Below the pieces are notes generated by a model, which worked only from the letters and a program-made list of their open reading frames with translations, was not told the origin of the DNA and searched no databases. Shown here piece after piece: positions 1 to 11,296 of a stretch of DNA of 64,000 nt (position 1 is its first letter; every line of letters begins with the position of its first letter). The stretch comes from Prostheceraeus crozeri (Eukaryota; Platyhelminthes; Polycladida; Euryleptidae). The stretch spans positions 65,561 to 129,560 of the forward strand of contig CAJQUW010008955.1 in assembly GCA_907163375.1 (NCBI GenBank), read 5' to 3'. The position numbers and the translations under genes were made by a program.

Positions 1-108
1 TACATATGGTATATCATTGAGATTTTCGATTAATGGTACAGTGGAACATGCATAAAATATCATGTCTTATGACCGAATCACATTTTGGAAGTAGTCGTTA
101 TTTGCTGT

Positions 109-1522
109 TTATATGTAAAGAGGCGCTGGGATTCTATGTGTGTTTATCAAAAATGTCCCGAGTTCAGGACACGTTTTCTGAATGTTTGCTAGTGCCAAAG
201 ATCGGTTTAAGCTATTGAATGCATTTTCCGCATCGACCAGCAGCATCCCTTCACAACAATCATCAGTATATATAGTTTTCATAGCGTGGATAGCAGCTTG
301 CTTCTGCTCCTCCAGGTGTCCAGCGCAAGTTTGAAGATTACCGATACAATGGAGTATTTCAGTCTTCAGGAGAAAAGAAATAGGTTTTCCGATAACTCGT
401 TTAATGACCTCACTTATTCCGATCGGTCGAACTCTTGGGTTTTTGTCTAGAGGGATAAGTCGGCAAGAATTGAAGCATTTCAAATAAGATGGATTGACAT
501 CTTCATTGCACAATTTCCGTGCAATTCTTGCAATTGAGTAGCACAAATCTTTACTGGCTCCCCAAATGACTTTGAACATAATATTCTTTTGATTCCATCA
601 GAATGAAGTCCACTTGGTCCACCAGATCCGGCTAGTCGTTGAGTTGCGTTTTATATTGAATTCTCATCGATATCGTCAAATATAGCTGATTCAACTGAAT
701 GATTAACAGTTTTATTTGTAACATATTCATGATTGTGTTGCTGGGCTGGAGGATGCTTGCGTTGTAAAGCTTCGAAGACTACCTCATTTAGGTCTAATCT
801 TCCTGACTTTCCATTCACACTGAGGCAGCGGAGTGCATCTCGTACTTTTCCTTGAAGCATCAGTTTTGAAAAGATTCTGTTGTTATTTACATTTTTCTTT
901 GGAGAATGACGAAGCTTCGATTGAATTACTTGACATTCTTTTATTATCTCATCAAAATTTCCATTTTTCCATAGCTTGAGTCTCTTTTCCAAATATTGAG
1001 AATGTTCATGTGCTTTAGAATTCTTACTTGGCTTCTGTAGCATAAGTGGTTTTGATACCATCAGTGCCGTCAAAGCAAATGGTTCTGTCTTGGGACAGTT
1101 GACGAAATTGTCAGCCAGTCTCTTTAGCTCATTGATGAAAGATTTCCCGGCTTTCCCTGTTGGCACTTTGAATAAGTTGGGTATCCATGAACTGATTGTT
1201 TCATAGAGTTTTCCATTTTATTTTTGATTTGACAACTGTGGTATGGACCCCACTTGATATTCATAGTGATGCCCCCTACTTCTTCATATTTTTCTTGAAG
1301 ATTTAGATTTTCATCGATGGAATTTGAATTATGATCAATTACTGACTTTGTCTCAGTCCACTGACGAGCTTCTTCAATAACCCCCTCAATAGTAGCATTT
1401 AAGTTATCATTAGAGTTACTGGCATTAATTATTGGTTGCAACTCTGATTCTGTTTTATCCACCTTTTGATTTTCATCTTGTTTGTTTGATTGCTCTGCCC
1501 ATTCTCTAGCATTTTCAATCAC
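109..1522 (-). pseudogene. Reverse transcriptase-like retroelement gene, frameshifted and 3'-truncated
   Basis: Read on the minus strand from 1522 down to 109, three overlapping frames give one recognisable protein. An acidic N-terminal part has two similar blocks (IENAREWAEQ and IEEARQWTE). Next comes the block VPTGKAGKSF followed by LLQKPS and LMLQGKVRDALRCLS, then a GGPSGLHSDGIKRILCSKSF stretch lying between the annotated frames (about 579-650). The reverse transcriptase core follows, with LIPLDKNPRVRPIGI and LLVDAENAFNSLNR (the first catalytic aspartate region) and LINTHR. The protein stops before the YxDD part, so the polymerase is incomplete. Frameshifts lie near 1165 and near 570. I know this type of RT-like protein as abundant in cnidarian and other invertebrate genomes, but I cannot assign it to a named clade. 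It is a dead copy. Confidence 0.72.
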
Positions 1523-1632
1523 AGAGTTTATTATCTATTCCAAATGAGAAATTGTTATATTCTCTTCCATTGCGATTAAATGGTATTACACTCCTGTCAA
1601 TTACTTCATTCCACTCAGGAGAAATTTTGAGC

Positions 1633-1895
1633 AGTCGAATGCAACCTAAGCACTAAATACCAAGAAAGATGAGGATGTGTTCAATGAGAATGATCAGCTT
1701 GAGCCCGTCGTACACTGCACCAACGTGAGATTAATGAGCCAGAATTTCCTTGATCAGTCGAATACAACTTCTTAGGCGATAAATGCCAACAAAGATGAGA
1801 ATGATCAGCTTGAGCCCGTCGTATACTGCACCAACGTGAGATTAATAAGCCAGAATTTCCTTGATCAGTCGAATACAACTTCTTAGGCGATACTT
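1633..1895. repeat. Tandem repeat, 111-bp unit, about 2.4 copies
   Basis: The unit starting GAGAATGATCAGCTTGAGC begins at 1686 and again at 1797, an exact 111-bp period with very few mismatches. A diverged third partial copy (GCAGTCGAATGCAACC...) precedes it from about 1633. The apparent 65-aa minus-strand reading frame here is a by-product of the period being divisible by three. Confidence 0.85.
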
Positions 1896-2067
1896 CACAG
1901 CATCCACAATAGGTTATCTGAATAGTTAAACGCTGTTGATGTTGTTGTTGTAGAAAATGAGCAGGCTTGAAACTAGTTAATGCGAATCATCGATACCGAA
2001 GGTATTTTCCTAGCAAAATTGTAGAAGCGTATTCAGATTTATTAGGGGCAACATAAAAGATTTTCAG

Positions 2068-2361
2068 AGGGCAGCGCACTCAGCAGCGGATACTTCAAAT
2101 CTTGTCGAGATTGAGACAGAGGCTAATGACGTAGCCCTACAGTCAACGGAGACTCTCGATCAATCAATTGTTTATTCAGAGATGGAAACACGACAGGTTG
2201 ATTTAATAACGTCCGATATATGTGCTTCAGCGACTGTTGCAAAGCTCGCATGCAAAAAATTAGAAGAAGAGATAATACAAAATCGTCTGGAGCATAAACT
2301 GAAGATGGAAGTGTTAACTGCCAAAAAAAGTACTATGCTGAAAAAGCAGCAAAATTACTAA
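2068..2361 (+). pseudogene. Candidate terminal exon of a Myb/SANT-like (Harbinger-type) protein
   Basis: A splice acceptor (GATTTTCAG) ends at 2067. The following 97 codons are open: they begin RAAHSAADTSNLVEIETEA, run through LEEEIIQNRLEHKLKMEV and stop at TAA 2359-2361. A seven-A run near 2321 separates this from the next frame, which continues the pattern better with YYAEKAAKLLKILSDMCSS, so a one-base indel is likely. The charged helix (LEHKLKMEVLTAKK then YYAEKAAKLLK) is the shape usual at the C-terminus of Myb/SANT-like proteins carried by PIF/Harbinger elements. There is no start codon, so only one exon is visible. I see no DNA-binding domain upstream. The identification rests on the splice site, the length of the open frame and the coiled-coil resemblance. 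Confidence 0.45.
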
Positions 2362-5002
2362 AAATACTCTCTGACATGTGCTCGTCGATTTCATTGCGTG
2401 TGCCATTTCATTTCGCTCAATTAAGCGCTGTACGTTATTTTTATCATTAGTAAGAAAATTTTAATAGCAATACGATTTGTTTGCTGTTTTCAATTGCCAA
2501 TTCTTAATACAAATATTGTTACTTCTCATCTCTAGTCCCAAACGCATATTTGTCATTTAATTTCTCAAGTCTCTTAATATGAACATACGGTTAGGTTACA
2601 CTTTAGAAATCTCAGAACTTTTGCAGCTTTTCCCTTATTATAGAAAATGACTCTCAAACATATTCTAAGTGAGTATATTTGCAGTAAACGCACCAAATAT
2701 TAAATTGCATGTAAAATGATGTCTTGTATGAATGTTGATCAGCAACAAGTATAGAAAATACCGTCTATGCAAGTGATAGTAGTAGGTTAGGTAGCTGGTA
2801 AGGTAGGTATAGAGCTACCTTGCTCTTCCCCTTAAGTTTTGCCACCTATCCTGAGATTGAAACAGACTAATATACTACCTTAAGGTCCCTTGAGGTACCT
2901 CAAGATTTTTCGCTCTTTTCATGATGTCGAATCATTCTGCTAGGTTAGATATCTATTCTACTACGTGACAGCCAGAGACAGTGAATTGTTATTTATTCAA
3001 TTAGATGCTTCAACGGTGTTGCTTTGACGTTATTTTCATTGCCCATGGCCGTTCTAGTCCTTTATTGTTATAGAGTGTTAGATTTCTATGCGTTTATCTA
3101 CCTTAAGGGAACATGACATTAAGCACCTAACATTAAGATAGTAAGGTTAGGGACCTTGAATTGAAATAGGCCCATATCTCTGAAAGAATTCACAACTGTG
3201 CATGAAAGCTATTAAAAACTGAGCAAGAAAGAAGAGGTATATAAGAGGCTTGTACATGATTGTGCACTTGCCATGTATGAAGACAAGTAAACATGTAGCA
3301 TTTTTATGCACATTATAATCTATAGTGCACATTGTATGCAAGTAATCTCAACTATTTCAAAGCAGCCAGATATGCACGTATGTAAATAAACAAGCATTTT
3401 ATAGAGACGAATCCGGAGAAAGATGCGTTATACTAAAGCTTAAGCTGAAAATTGAGAATTATCAATACTGATAAGGAATCAAATTACTTAAAATTATTTA
3501 TTTTTTTCTAGTAAAAACTCAAAACATAGTTTATTTCAAGAAAAATGAATACGTACAAAAATGAAAGAATCAAATTATTGGGAAAACTAAAACATTGTTC
3601 GAAATTTTTATGTTGAGTTCCTTTCTCTTTTGAAATGTAATATGTCTGATTAATGTGCTCGAATTGCTTTGGCATCACCCTGTAGTCAATATTAGCTTAT
3701 CAGCTACATTTATTTCTTTCTTGCAAAGATTTTTGTTTCTTTACCACAACATATTCAGGAACACATTATTATTATAGTGATGTCGTATGCTTTATTTAGA
3801 CAACTGCTACTGACCGGCGTTTATGATAGCTCGGTTTTCGTAAGAGAAAATACAAGTTGTGATAGTGATACGGGCTCTTAAGCAACTGATGTTAATGTAG
3901 TTATTGTGTGCGCTAGCATAAGTATCATTCAAAGCAAATAACTCCATCGGATATTCCTGTTAATCGATTCCAAGCTGATAATACCTACTCAAGCCACCTA
4001 TTCATACTACCTATTCATGTCAAACATGATATCAACCATTCTTCGCCATGTGGGTTTCTCAATGTTTCATCTAAGAAGAAGGGTCTACACGTAGCACATA
4101 TAAGTATCCACTTGAGTTATTTGCCTTGATTTTTTATTATTTCCCAACCCATATATACATAGGTCTTTTGATATAGCAAGATTAGCAAGATAAAAATTTT
4201 CTCCATTTAAGTCTACAACCTTGTATTCTTTGAAAAAGTTTCAAAAAAATAGACCCAGCATTCATGGTCAGCCAGAAGATGTTCTCATGCAGAAGATGGG
4301 CATACCGCAGTTATATTGGAGCCTTTTGGAATGTCGTTATTTCAGATTTCAATTCAACGTTGCATCGTACAACTCAATTCAATTCGCTTCAAAAGTCCTC
4401 GTAAAAATAAGCTCACTGAAGAGGTCAATAAATTCAATATCAAAGTTCTGCATGGGTGTCATCGATTTTTGATAAGCTTTTAGCTTGAAAGTGCTCAATC
4501 TTGAAGTACCAACGTTTCTTTAGAAATAGTCTTAGTATTGTCTCATGAAAGTAAAGTGATTCACAGATAATGCTTTTTTAACTGATTTCTGGGGATATAA
4601 TCGACTCTAAGACAGTACATAGACTCTAAAGTTCTATTATTGACATCTGAACAAAGTCATGCGTTCTATCTACTTTAATGAAATTCTTTCTGATAGAATG
4701 TCGGACGAAGATTCTCGACCTCAGAGTTGACATCATCAACCGGATTGAGTGCCGTCTATTTCCTGCTTGCTGCTATTTACATCTCTTTCTCTCTCTTAGC
4801 AGCAGCAGCAATCAGACTTCAGTTGGCAACGATACTGAATATAAATAAATTCAGAGTCGACGTTGGTTCCCTATTAACTGCGCTGTTTGAAGTGCAATCG
4901 ACTGATGAAGTCTGGTCTAATATAGGGAATTTGTCGTCCATGAGTAGTTTCTGACCACATTGAAATCACATCGACATAAATATGTTTATCGTCAAATTTC
5001 AG
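2362..5002. other. Noncoding stretch without recognised genes
   Basis: AT-rich sequence with no convincing protein. A small cluster of AAGGTAG/CTACCTT words around 2790-2890 includes a 7-bp hairpin (AAGGTAG ... CTACCTT, about 2799-2820). The 75-codon frame at 4727-4954 starts with a hydrophobic stretch (LSAVYFLLAAIYISFSLLAA) but shows no family resemblance. Confidence 0.5.
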
Positions 5003-5084
5003 ATGGAAAGATCCCAGCAATCCATTCCGGACACACGAGAGTCTGAAGTTAACCAGTATTCCTACCCTAATAGAAATCGGAACG
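5003..5084 (+). CDS. Candidate internal or first coding exon, function unknown
   Basis: An acceptor-like site (GTCAAATTTCAG) ends at 5002, and a near-consensus donor (G|GTGAGT) starts at 5085. The 82 bases between begin ATGGAAAGATCC and are open in that frame (MERSQQSIPDTRESEVNQYS...), ending in phase 1. The peptide is polar, with no motif I recognise. This is one of only two places in the window with exon-like sequence not explained by a transposon. Exon calls from two splice sites alone have a high false-positive rate. Confidence 0.3.
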
Positions 5085-7848
5085 GTGAGTTGCATTTCAT
5101 GTGATCATTCACAACTTGATTCTAATTTCCGAAATTTTACAGTTTTGTATAATAACTTCATATAGCTTCATATTTAATTATATAATCATTTTATGTTCTG
5201 TTCATGGTTAAATCAGAGGTGGATGCAAACTGTTAAAGTATTATTGCGACATCAACGTGGCTGAAACAAACCTTCTGCTCGTTTTTTGCAAGCTGAGTGG
5301 TAACTGTGCGTGATTCGCACAGTATAGCAGCCTTCAATAATTATATCAAGACTAAGAAAAAGCAATGTGGAATAGAGATAACTAGAATTTACAGAAGTCG
5401 AGCAAAAGTCACTTTAAGCGAGACTTACCAGAAATTGTGTACTTATATGAAAATCACTACTAAATAAAGCAGTTCTGAGAAATGTCATAATTTCTCAATG
5501 AATGTCAAGTTTTATGTGAGCATTATAGCGAGAAGGTCATTCTTATGTCTTCACATGTGGCATATTCTGTAGCATCAATGGCATCAACATATAAATTATC
5601 ATTATCTTGAGATAATGATAATTTATCCAAAACACCAAACATTCTTGCAACTCAAGACCTTGATATCAACATGATGGATATGGATGCCACAGAGATGAGT
5701 GCTCAGAGTATCAGATTCCTTTATTATATCTGAACTACATGGTATTTCCACGCTTCATTTTTTATTGTACATTTGCTTCAGATGGCCTTATTAAAGACGA
5801 GATTTCATAATGAACATTAATGCCAATTCAGCAATTTGACTTGACCTTTAAATCATTGCTGAGACATATGTGCTGCTTAAAACTAATTTAAATTGAATAG
5901 AATTAACCACCATATGAATTTTTGAAATATCATATTTGGTTCATTTTCAGGTGCGTACCAACCCGACCATTGTTTTTAAGATATGAGAATGCTAAAACAC
6001 CATCGCTCCATCAGCGAAATTAGCTGAAGTTTGCGAATCTAATCTTTAAAATGCAAGAATCTATCTTTACTCCTGGAAAATACACATTGAGTGTTCCATG
6101 TTCAATTCCACAGAAGTTCGCTAAATATCAAAATTCCGAAATTTCTCTCACAAGCCAATTTAATTTATTCGATTTTTAGTGATTTCATTACATAGATAGG
6201 CACATTTCATTGATTATTCACTGTGAAAAATACTGCAGTAGTATAGGTATACTTGTATTTAATGTAAAGTGGTCGCCGAAGTCAATTGTGTTAACTTCAG
6301 ATGACTGTCTAGATGTAGTCTAAGTAGAATAAAGCATAAAGCTGATTAGAAGCATGTGTATGTGATAAGGTATTTGATGAATGCACCTGATCAGGTCTGC
6401 TTGTCTTCTCGCACAGATTGACTTGATTTTCCTAAAGTAACAAATTGCAGAATTGTGGTAATGTATTGATGGCGTTAAATTAAATGACATAGTTAAATAA
6501 TGATGTTAGAAATATGTAAAACCTATAATTCTGTAGTACTCAGTTTTGTATCTTGTAAAAAAGGACAACTTACTTTCAAATATACATGAAGTTTCGTTTC
6601 GTTTCTTGAGGACACTTCATGCCAAAGCTTATGACTCTAGACATAATGCTTCTCAGAGCAGAGAACTCACAAACAAATGTCATTTTGCCGAAAGCGGTAG
6701 TCTGTTTCCCATTGGATTTACATGTGTTTTTCCCTGATCCTGTCTGACAGAAAAAGAAGTCGGTACAAGACGGCAGACGTGCAGATTTTCAGTAGCCACA
6801 GAGTGCTCACCATTCTGTGAAAGTCTCATTTTCGACCTCATTCCCTGCAGAAGCATGTGTTGGCGACTGGGCTAATACGATTAAACACATCTACGATGAA
6901 ATTTTATGTGAAGGCATGAAAGTCACTAATTCAGAAAGATGTATTAAAAGGCCGAATATTATTATAATATTAGCTTGCACCAATATTTTTCGCATAATTT
7001 CACCTACAAGCCTCTGAATTTGTTACTATCTTAGCTCAATGTGTATGATGTCGTGAGAAGTGCATCAATTTTTCGGATAAAAGAACATGTTGGAAAAATG
7101 AAATGCGTTGCTAAATATAAGCGAGCGAAAATGCTTTCAGAGAAGTATTTGCATTTACCAGTGAGACACGATTCCTTAGAATTTGACATGCACGTATGTA
7201 TTATCAAGCAACGTCTCATTCATTTGCTATCAGAGATGTAGCAGCATCATTGCATTCATGATTATAAGGAATACCTGTGGTCATCAGTTATCCGTGCATG
7301 TTATCATGTGTTGAACATAGATACGAGTATTAAGCAATTATTGTAGCTCAATCAATGCACAACCTTCGAAACTTCTTCGGTGTCTTCGAACCTGATAGCC
7401 AAATGCTACATTCATTCTTTGTAACCACGTGTTTTTCGATGATCATGTCCAGAGCGTAGGAGCCGGCCTTCGAAGGTATACTTCCGACGATGCGTGCAAA
7501 TATTCATATGTACCACTGAACTTTATAGAAAACAGAACAATAACAGAAATTGCTATTGTATTAGCCCCTTACCTGCCAAGACGTACTGTTGCGTCTGTTT
7601 TACGCATTTGAATATGTTTCCTTGGCAGAAGTCTGGTGTTTTGAATGGCAATGCAAGACATTGATTGGCGTCTGGAGGGCTCATACACTCAATAAATTTG
7701 TTGTATAAGTGCATGAAAACGTATGTGTGAACTGGAGAATAGAACAACAAAGTATTTCTGGAAATGATAAATTGCACGCATTAGTCCACGTAATCGCGGC
7801 CAATCAGAAGCATTTCTTCTGATAACGTTGGATCATCACGAACACAAA
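5085..7848. other. Noncoding stretch without recognised genes
   Basis: AT-rich. Apart from the hairpin at 5591-5626, I see nothing with family resemblance. Short open frames at 6546-7241 overlap on both strands and look like chance. A 37-codon open stretch ending at about 5733 (LSKTPNILATQDLDIN...) has no recognisable homology. Confidence 0.5.
5591..5626. repeat. Perfect 17-bp hairpin
   Basis: ATAAATTATCATTATCT at 5591-5607 and its exact reverse complement at 5610-5626 are separated by only two bases (TG). Confidence 0.85.
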
Positions 7849-7968
7849 GGGGCTGTTCATTAACTAAAATTCTGCCGACAGAAAATTAAACCGATTTAAT
7901 ATTCTGCCGGCAGAATATTAAATCGGTTTAATTTTCTGTCGGCAGAATTTTAGTTAATGAACAACCCC
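7849..7968. mobile_element. 120-bp near-perfect foldback element (MITE-like)
   Basis: Two 60-bp arms meet at the centre (7908/7909, GCC|GGC) with a single mismatch: GGGGCTGTTC on the left against GAACAACCCC on the right. Internal words TCTGCCGACAGAAAATTAAA and TTCTGCCGGCAGAAT repeat the motif TCTGCCG. Ends are GGGG...CCCC, flanked on both sides by AAA, so a 3-bp duplication is possible but weak. There is no coding capacity. The superfamily is not assigned. Confidence 0.75.
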
Positions 7969-8082
7969 AAAGTGTGCATGTGGACGTCGTTGAATGCCTC
8001 AACAGTATTCAGACTGTGAGACTGCTGTAAAAGCTGTTGCAGAACTAAGCTTGCGCATTCTTTCTGCTAACGGTTTCTCGTC

Positions 8083-8665
8083 ATGCCTCTTAACCGACCA
8101 AGAAGACAACGCCAGCCTACTCGTCGCTTCTGTTATCATCAATTTGACTGCGAAGATGATGCATTCGATGTAGATTTTGTAGATAACGACTCAAATGACA
8201 ATTTTGACTGTACAAATGACAGTGAAAGTGAGAGTGAAGACTCAAACGACGGAGATGAATCAGAAGAAGGAGATAGTGATGATTCGAGATTCGTGCTCCA
8301 AGAAAATCGGCGGGCATTATTTACAAAGGTTGTTACTGAACCCATTCATAAAATACAAACAGGAGCGAAATATTCCGAGACTTACTTTTGGAAGCTTTAC
8401 AAAGTCTGTCGTTGTGTACTTCACACACAAAGAATTCAGACCAACCAAACGGCGAAACAGTGACTCTTTGAGTCATTAAGATACGCAACTACATCTCCCT
8501 GAATTGATAACTTTAGGATTGCATGGCAAACAACGAAGACTGAAGTGCAGAGAATGTGCAAGACAAGGAACACAGACGGATGCACAACATAGATGCGGTG
8601 GATGCCAATCCCTTCCTTTGTTGTGCGCTTATATTTCAAAGACTTTCACTGTGGAAATAATTTAG
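8083..8665 (+). pseudogene. piggyBac-like transposase relic, internally deleted
   Basis: The frame opening at ATG 8083 begins MPLNRPRRQRQPTRRF and runs into a strongly acidic stretch (DDAFDVDFVDNDSNDN, then ESESEDSNDGDESEEGDSDD), as is common at the N-terminus of piggyBac transposases. After about 8400 the frame changes. At 8490-8662 another frame gives LPELITLGLHGKQRRLKC followed by C-x2-C, then C-x2-C-x4-LLC (CRECARQGTQ, CGGCQSLPLLC). This matches the cysteine-rich C-terminal domain of piggyBac proteins in order and spacing. The catalytic domain with its three aspartates, several hundred residues in the family, is absent, so this is the two ends of a gene joined by a deletion. An AATAAA lies at about 8711. 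I could not find flanking TTAA duplications. The family call rests on the acidic start plus the zinc-binding end. Confidence 0.45.
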
Positions 8666-9597
8666 TAAATTATCTACTTTGACCACCAACCACATAGTTT
8701 TTGGTATTGTTAATAAATAAAATTGTGAATATTAATAGTTTATCTGTTTCACGATTTTAATTTTTTCATTTTTGTTTGACTACTGGGATGTTTGTTCTGT
8801 TAACTTTGGCATGAAAGGGGTTTTCAAGCTGAGTGGTATTTCTTTACTGAAGCAAGGTTAAAAGTGTCCAGCTTTTCTGCGAGAAAAAATATGGTCAGTA
8901 AATTCACATTGTACAATTTATTCAGAAAGCTTGTCTGCATTCATATTCGTCTTGAAAATGAAAAATACAAATAAAACTGCAGTCGTAATAAAACTATAAC
9001 GTTCGAATGAAATATCTTCCCTTAAACCAATTTAAAGGTCCCGTCTTGCCCTGTGTTCCCGGTTTTACCTATGGTCTGTCCAATTATCATCTTAAATCTT
9101 GGGGTAAATGTTGGACACCTAGGGGCTCCCTTTTTCAATATTCTCTAGTTCGTGCATCTGCAAAAATGGACTCCTGTCTTTTATTTAGTGAGATAATTAA
9201 GGATTTATCGATTTTGCCCCGTAATTACCTCGTTTTATGAATATTATGTTGCGTGCTCAACAGTCTTATAAATTCAAAATGAAATACAAAAGTGAAAAAG
9301 TAAATTCAACTCAGTCGATTGTAATGCAATCGTCGCTAACTTAAGTCAAGACAGTAACGACAAATGTGAATGAATGTTTCCTCAACAGCAGATTGATTAT
9401 GCATTTACTTCTACGTGCAGCAAATGTCATACAGTCCGTTTCCTAAATCGTTGCACACCACGAAAAGCTCTTTTATCTTTTACTTATTCTCATAAAATTT
9501 AGTCGTGAGCTCATAATTGATTGATTACTAAATTTATTCACTTGACTAGTCGAGACACTAGGCTTAGGAAACAGTGTGGTTTGCCTAATTAGATGAA
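8666..9597. other. Noncoding stretch
   Basis: AT-rich, with no family resemblance seen. A 77-codon frame at 9007-9240 (MKYLPLNQFKGPVLPC...) is not recognised. Confidence 0.45.
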
Positions 9598-9605
9598 GTA
9601 ATTAG

Positions 9606-9735
9606 TAGGGCAATTTTTTATGACCTAAAACTCGAATAAATATGACTTAAAAAAGCTTGGAATATAACCAAATATAACCTTAAAAATCTCAAAATATGAC
9701 CTAAATATGCCCTAAAAATCTTAGACTGTAATTTC
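9606..9735. repeat. hAT 3' subterminal repeat cluster
   Basis: Inside the left terminal repeat, AATATGAC-type words recur about every 15-30 bases (TATGACCTAA, AATATGACTTAA, AATATAACC, AATATGACCTAAATATG). Subterminal arrays like this are usual transposase-binding sites in hAT elements. Confidence 0.6.
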
Positions 9736-9867
9736 ATATGATTTAAAAACTTAAATTTATCGACAATTAAGTTTTCATTTTCAGGCAAAAAGTGAAAAAG
9801 TTCAATTTACAATCATTTATATTTCAAAAACAATTTACGACAAAAGCAAATTTTCTTCTACAACTGT

Positions 9868-11274
9868 TTAAAGCTTATTGTACAAAACGGTAATGTAGTT
9901 TACTACATTTGATGGTAAAAATGGTCTGTCTTTGCGAAGCATCTTATTTAACATGGAGAAAGAACGCTCTACCGAAGCACTGGTTGGTTGGCAGCGATGC
10001 AACTCAGCGTAAAGTGCTGGTGGAAGTTCTTGTTTCTCCATTTTGATGATGGCATCCAAGTCCACGTTCTTTTCTAGTCTTCTTTTCACGTAGCCACTGA
10101 TTTGTGCGATATCTTCTTGTAAGTTGATGTTATGTAGCTCGGCATGCGCTTCTGAGATTGTGAACGTTGAGGCTTCAAACTTCTGAATTAATTTGGGTAG
10201 ATTCTCGTAATCGCGCTTTATCTTCATCAGGGATTCGGCGACGCCTGCGCAGTTGACAGCAGCTTTTGCGTTTTCTACGATTTTCCCGTCGTCTTTATAG
10301 CTGTTAACGATGTCGCGAACTTTTGAGAAGTTGTCGGAGTAATAGAAAGCGGCATTCAGCCAAGTGCCCCACCGCGTCACCACAGGCTCTGGCGGACTTC
10401 TGATCTTATCGAATAAGCTCCTGCGTTCCTTGTTCTTCACTGTGGTGGCTTTAACTCGCGCGATAACTTCATCGACATCTTTGAAATGTGCTCGAACGCG
10501 CTCAGCGCAGTTATGAAGTAAATGTGACGTGCAAGTAACATGGAATAGGTTGGGAAACATCACTTTCAGAGCTGTGGTGGAGGCTGTCATGTAGCTGGCT
10601 GCGTCGCTTAGGAGTAAAACGAATTTCTCCCGCGGCACCTCTAACTTCCTCACCACGTCGTCCACTTTACCGGCGATTACAGTTTGATTAACAGTGGTGA
10701 CCACGCTGCTTTCCACGAGGAACGTCTTCTCAGGCGAGGCTGTGTCTCCAACGAGAATGTTGACGTACTTGCATTTAGCGATTTCACTCCCGTCGATCAC
10801 CATAAAGACGTTTTTATCCTGCAGCACAGTCTTGATCTTCTGAAGCTGTTGCTTTGCTAAGGTGTCCACATGAGCGCGACAGGTTGTCTCCGATGGAACT
10901 GGTTGCTGCAAGTCGTTGAAGAGGGCCCGAATCTTGGGGTGTTGCAGTTTGTGGAGCGGGATGTCTGCTGACAGGAAAGCGTCCACTAACTTCTCTGTGA
11001 AGTCGCGCTTCACTATAGGCAGAAACGTCTGTTTGGCTTTCGGCTTTCCTTCCTCCACTTCAGCTTGGTGTTTTCTGGTGATGCGGTGTTGGGTAACTCG
11101 AAACTGCTTGTCGCAGTTCACAGTTGTGTGGCATAGTCTGCAGTACAGATCCCCACTGGCGTTCAAGCAGAACTCATTCGGATATTCTCTTGCAACAATG
11201 TGTGCCTTGTTGCAGGCGGTCACGCGCACTTTAGGCATCTTGATAGATAGTACTACGATAGGCATGCCGTACAT
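9868..11274 (-). CDS. hAT-family transposase (CGGBP1-like / DUF659 type), intact
   Basis: This is a nuclear DNA-cutting and joining enzyme that would move the element around it. The 468-residue frame has no break. Residues 45-69 form a BED-like zinc finger (YCRLC, then H63 and H69). Around residue 160 is MVIDGSEIAKCKYVNILVG, with a candidate first catalytic aspartate. LLSDAASYM supplies a second, followed by the hAT CxxH signature in CTSHLLHNCAE. The C-terminus PTSASVERSFSMLNKMLRK is the hAT dimerisation block, with a conserved glutamate nearby. The length is on the short side for hAT but matches the compact CGGBP1-related group. The first ATG is at 11274. The second, at 11238, starts MPKVRVTACNK and may be the true start, because the first 12 residues (MYGMPIVVLSIK) lie outside the recognisable protein. 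Confidence 0.92.
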   Translation of the reverse strand: MYGMPIVVLSIKMPKVRVTACNKAHIVAREYPNEFCLNASGDLYCRLCHTTVNCDKQFRVTQHRITRKHQAEVEEGKPKAKQTFLPIVKRDFTEKLVDAFLSADIPLHKLQHPKIRALFNDLQQPVPSETTCRAHVDTLAKQQLQKIKTVLQDKNVFMVIDGSEIAKCKYVNILVGDTASPEKTFLVESSVVTTVNQTVIAGKVDDVVRKLEVPREKFVLLLSDAASYMTASTTALKVMFPNLFHVTCTSHLLHNCAERVRAHFKDVDEVIARVKATTVKNKERRSLFDKIRSPPEPVVTRWGTWLNAAFYYSDNFSKVRDIVNSYKDDGKIVENAKAAVNCAGVAESLMKIKRDYENLPKLIQKFEASTFTISEAHAELHNINLQEDIAQISGYVKRRLEKNVDLDAIIKMEKQELPPALYAELHRCQPTSASVERSFSMLNKMLRKDRPFLPSNVVNYITVLYNKL

Positions 11275-11296
11275 CAGCCTTTCCCTTCTCTCGCCA

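Noticed and set aside
1686-1907. Tandem repeat as a CRISPR array
   Set aside because: Contiguous 111-bp units without spacers, in a eukaryotic context.
8117-8345. Serine-rich minus-strand frames opposite the acidic stretch
   Set aside because: Antisense reading of the GA-rich acidic coding sequence.
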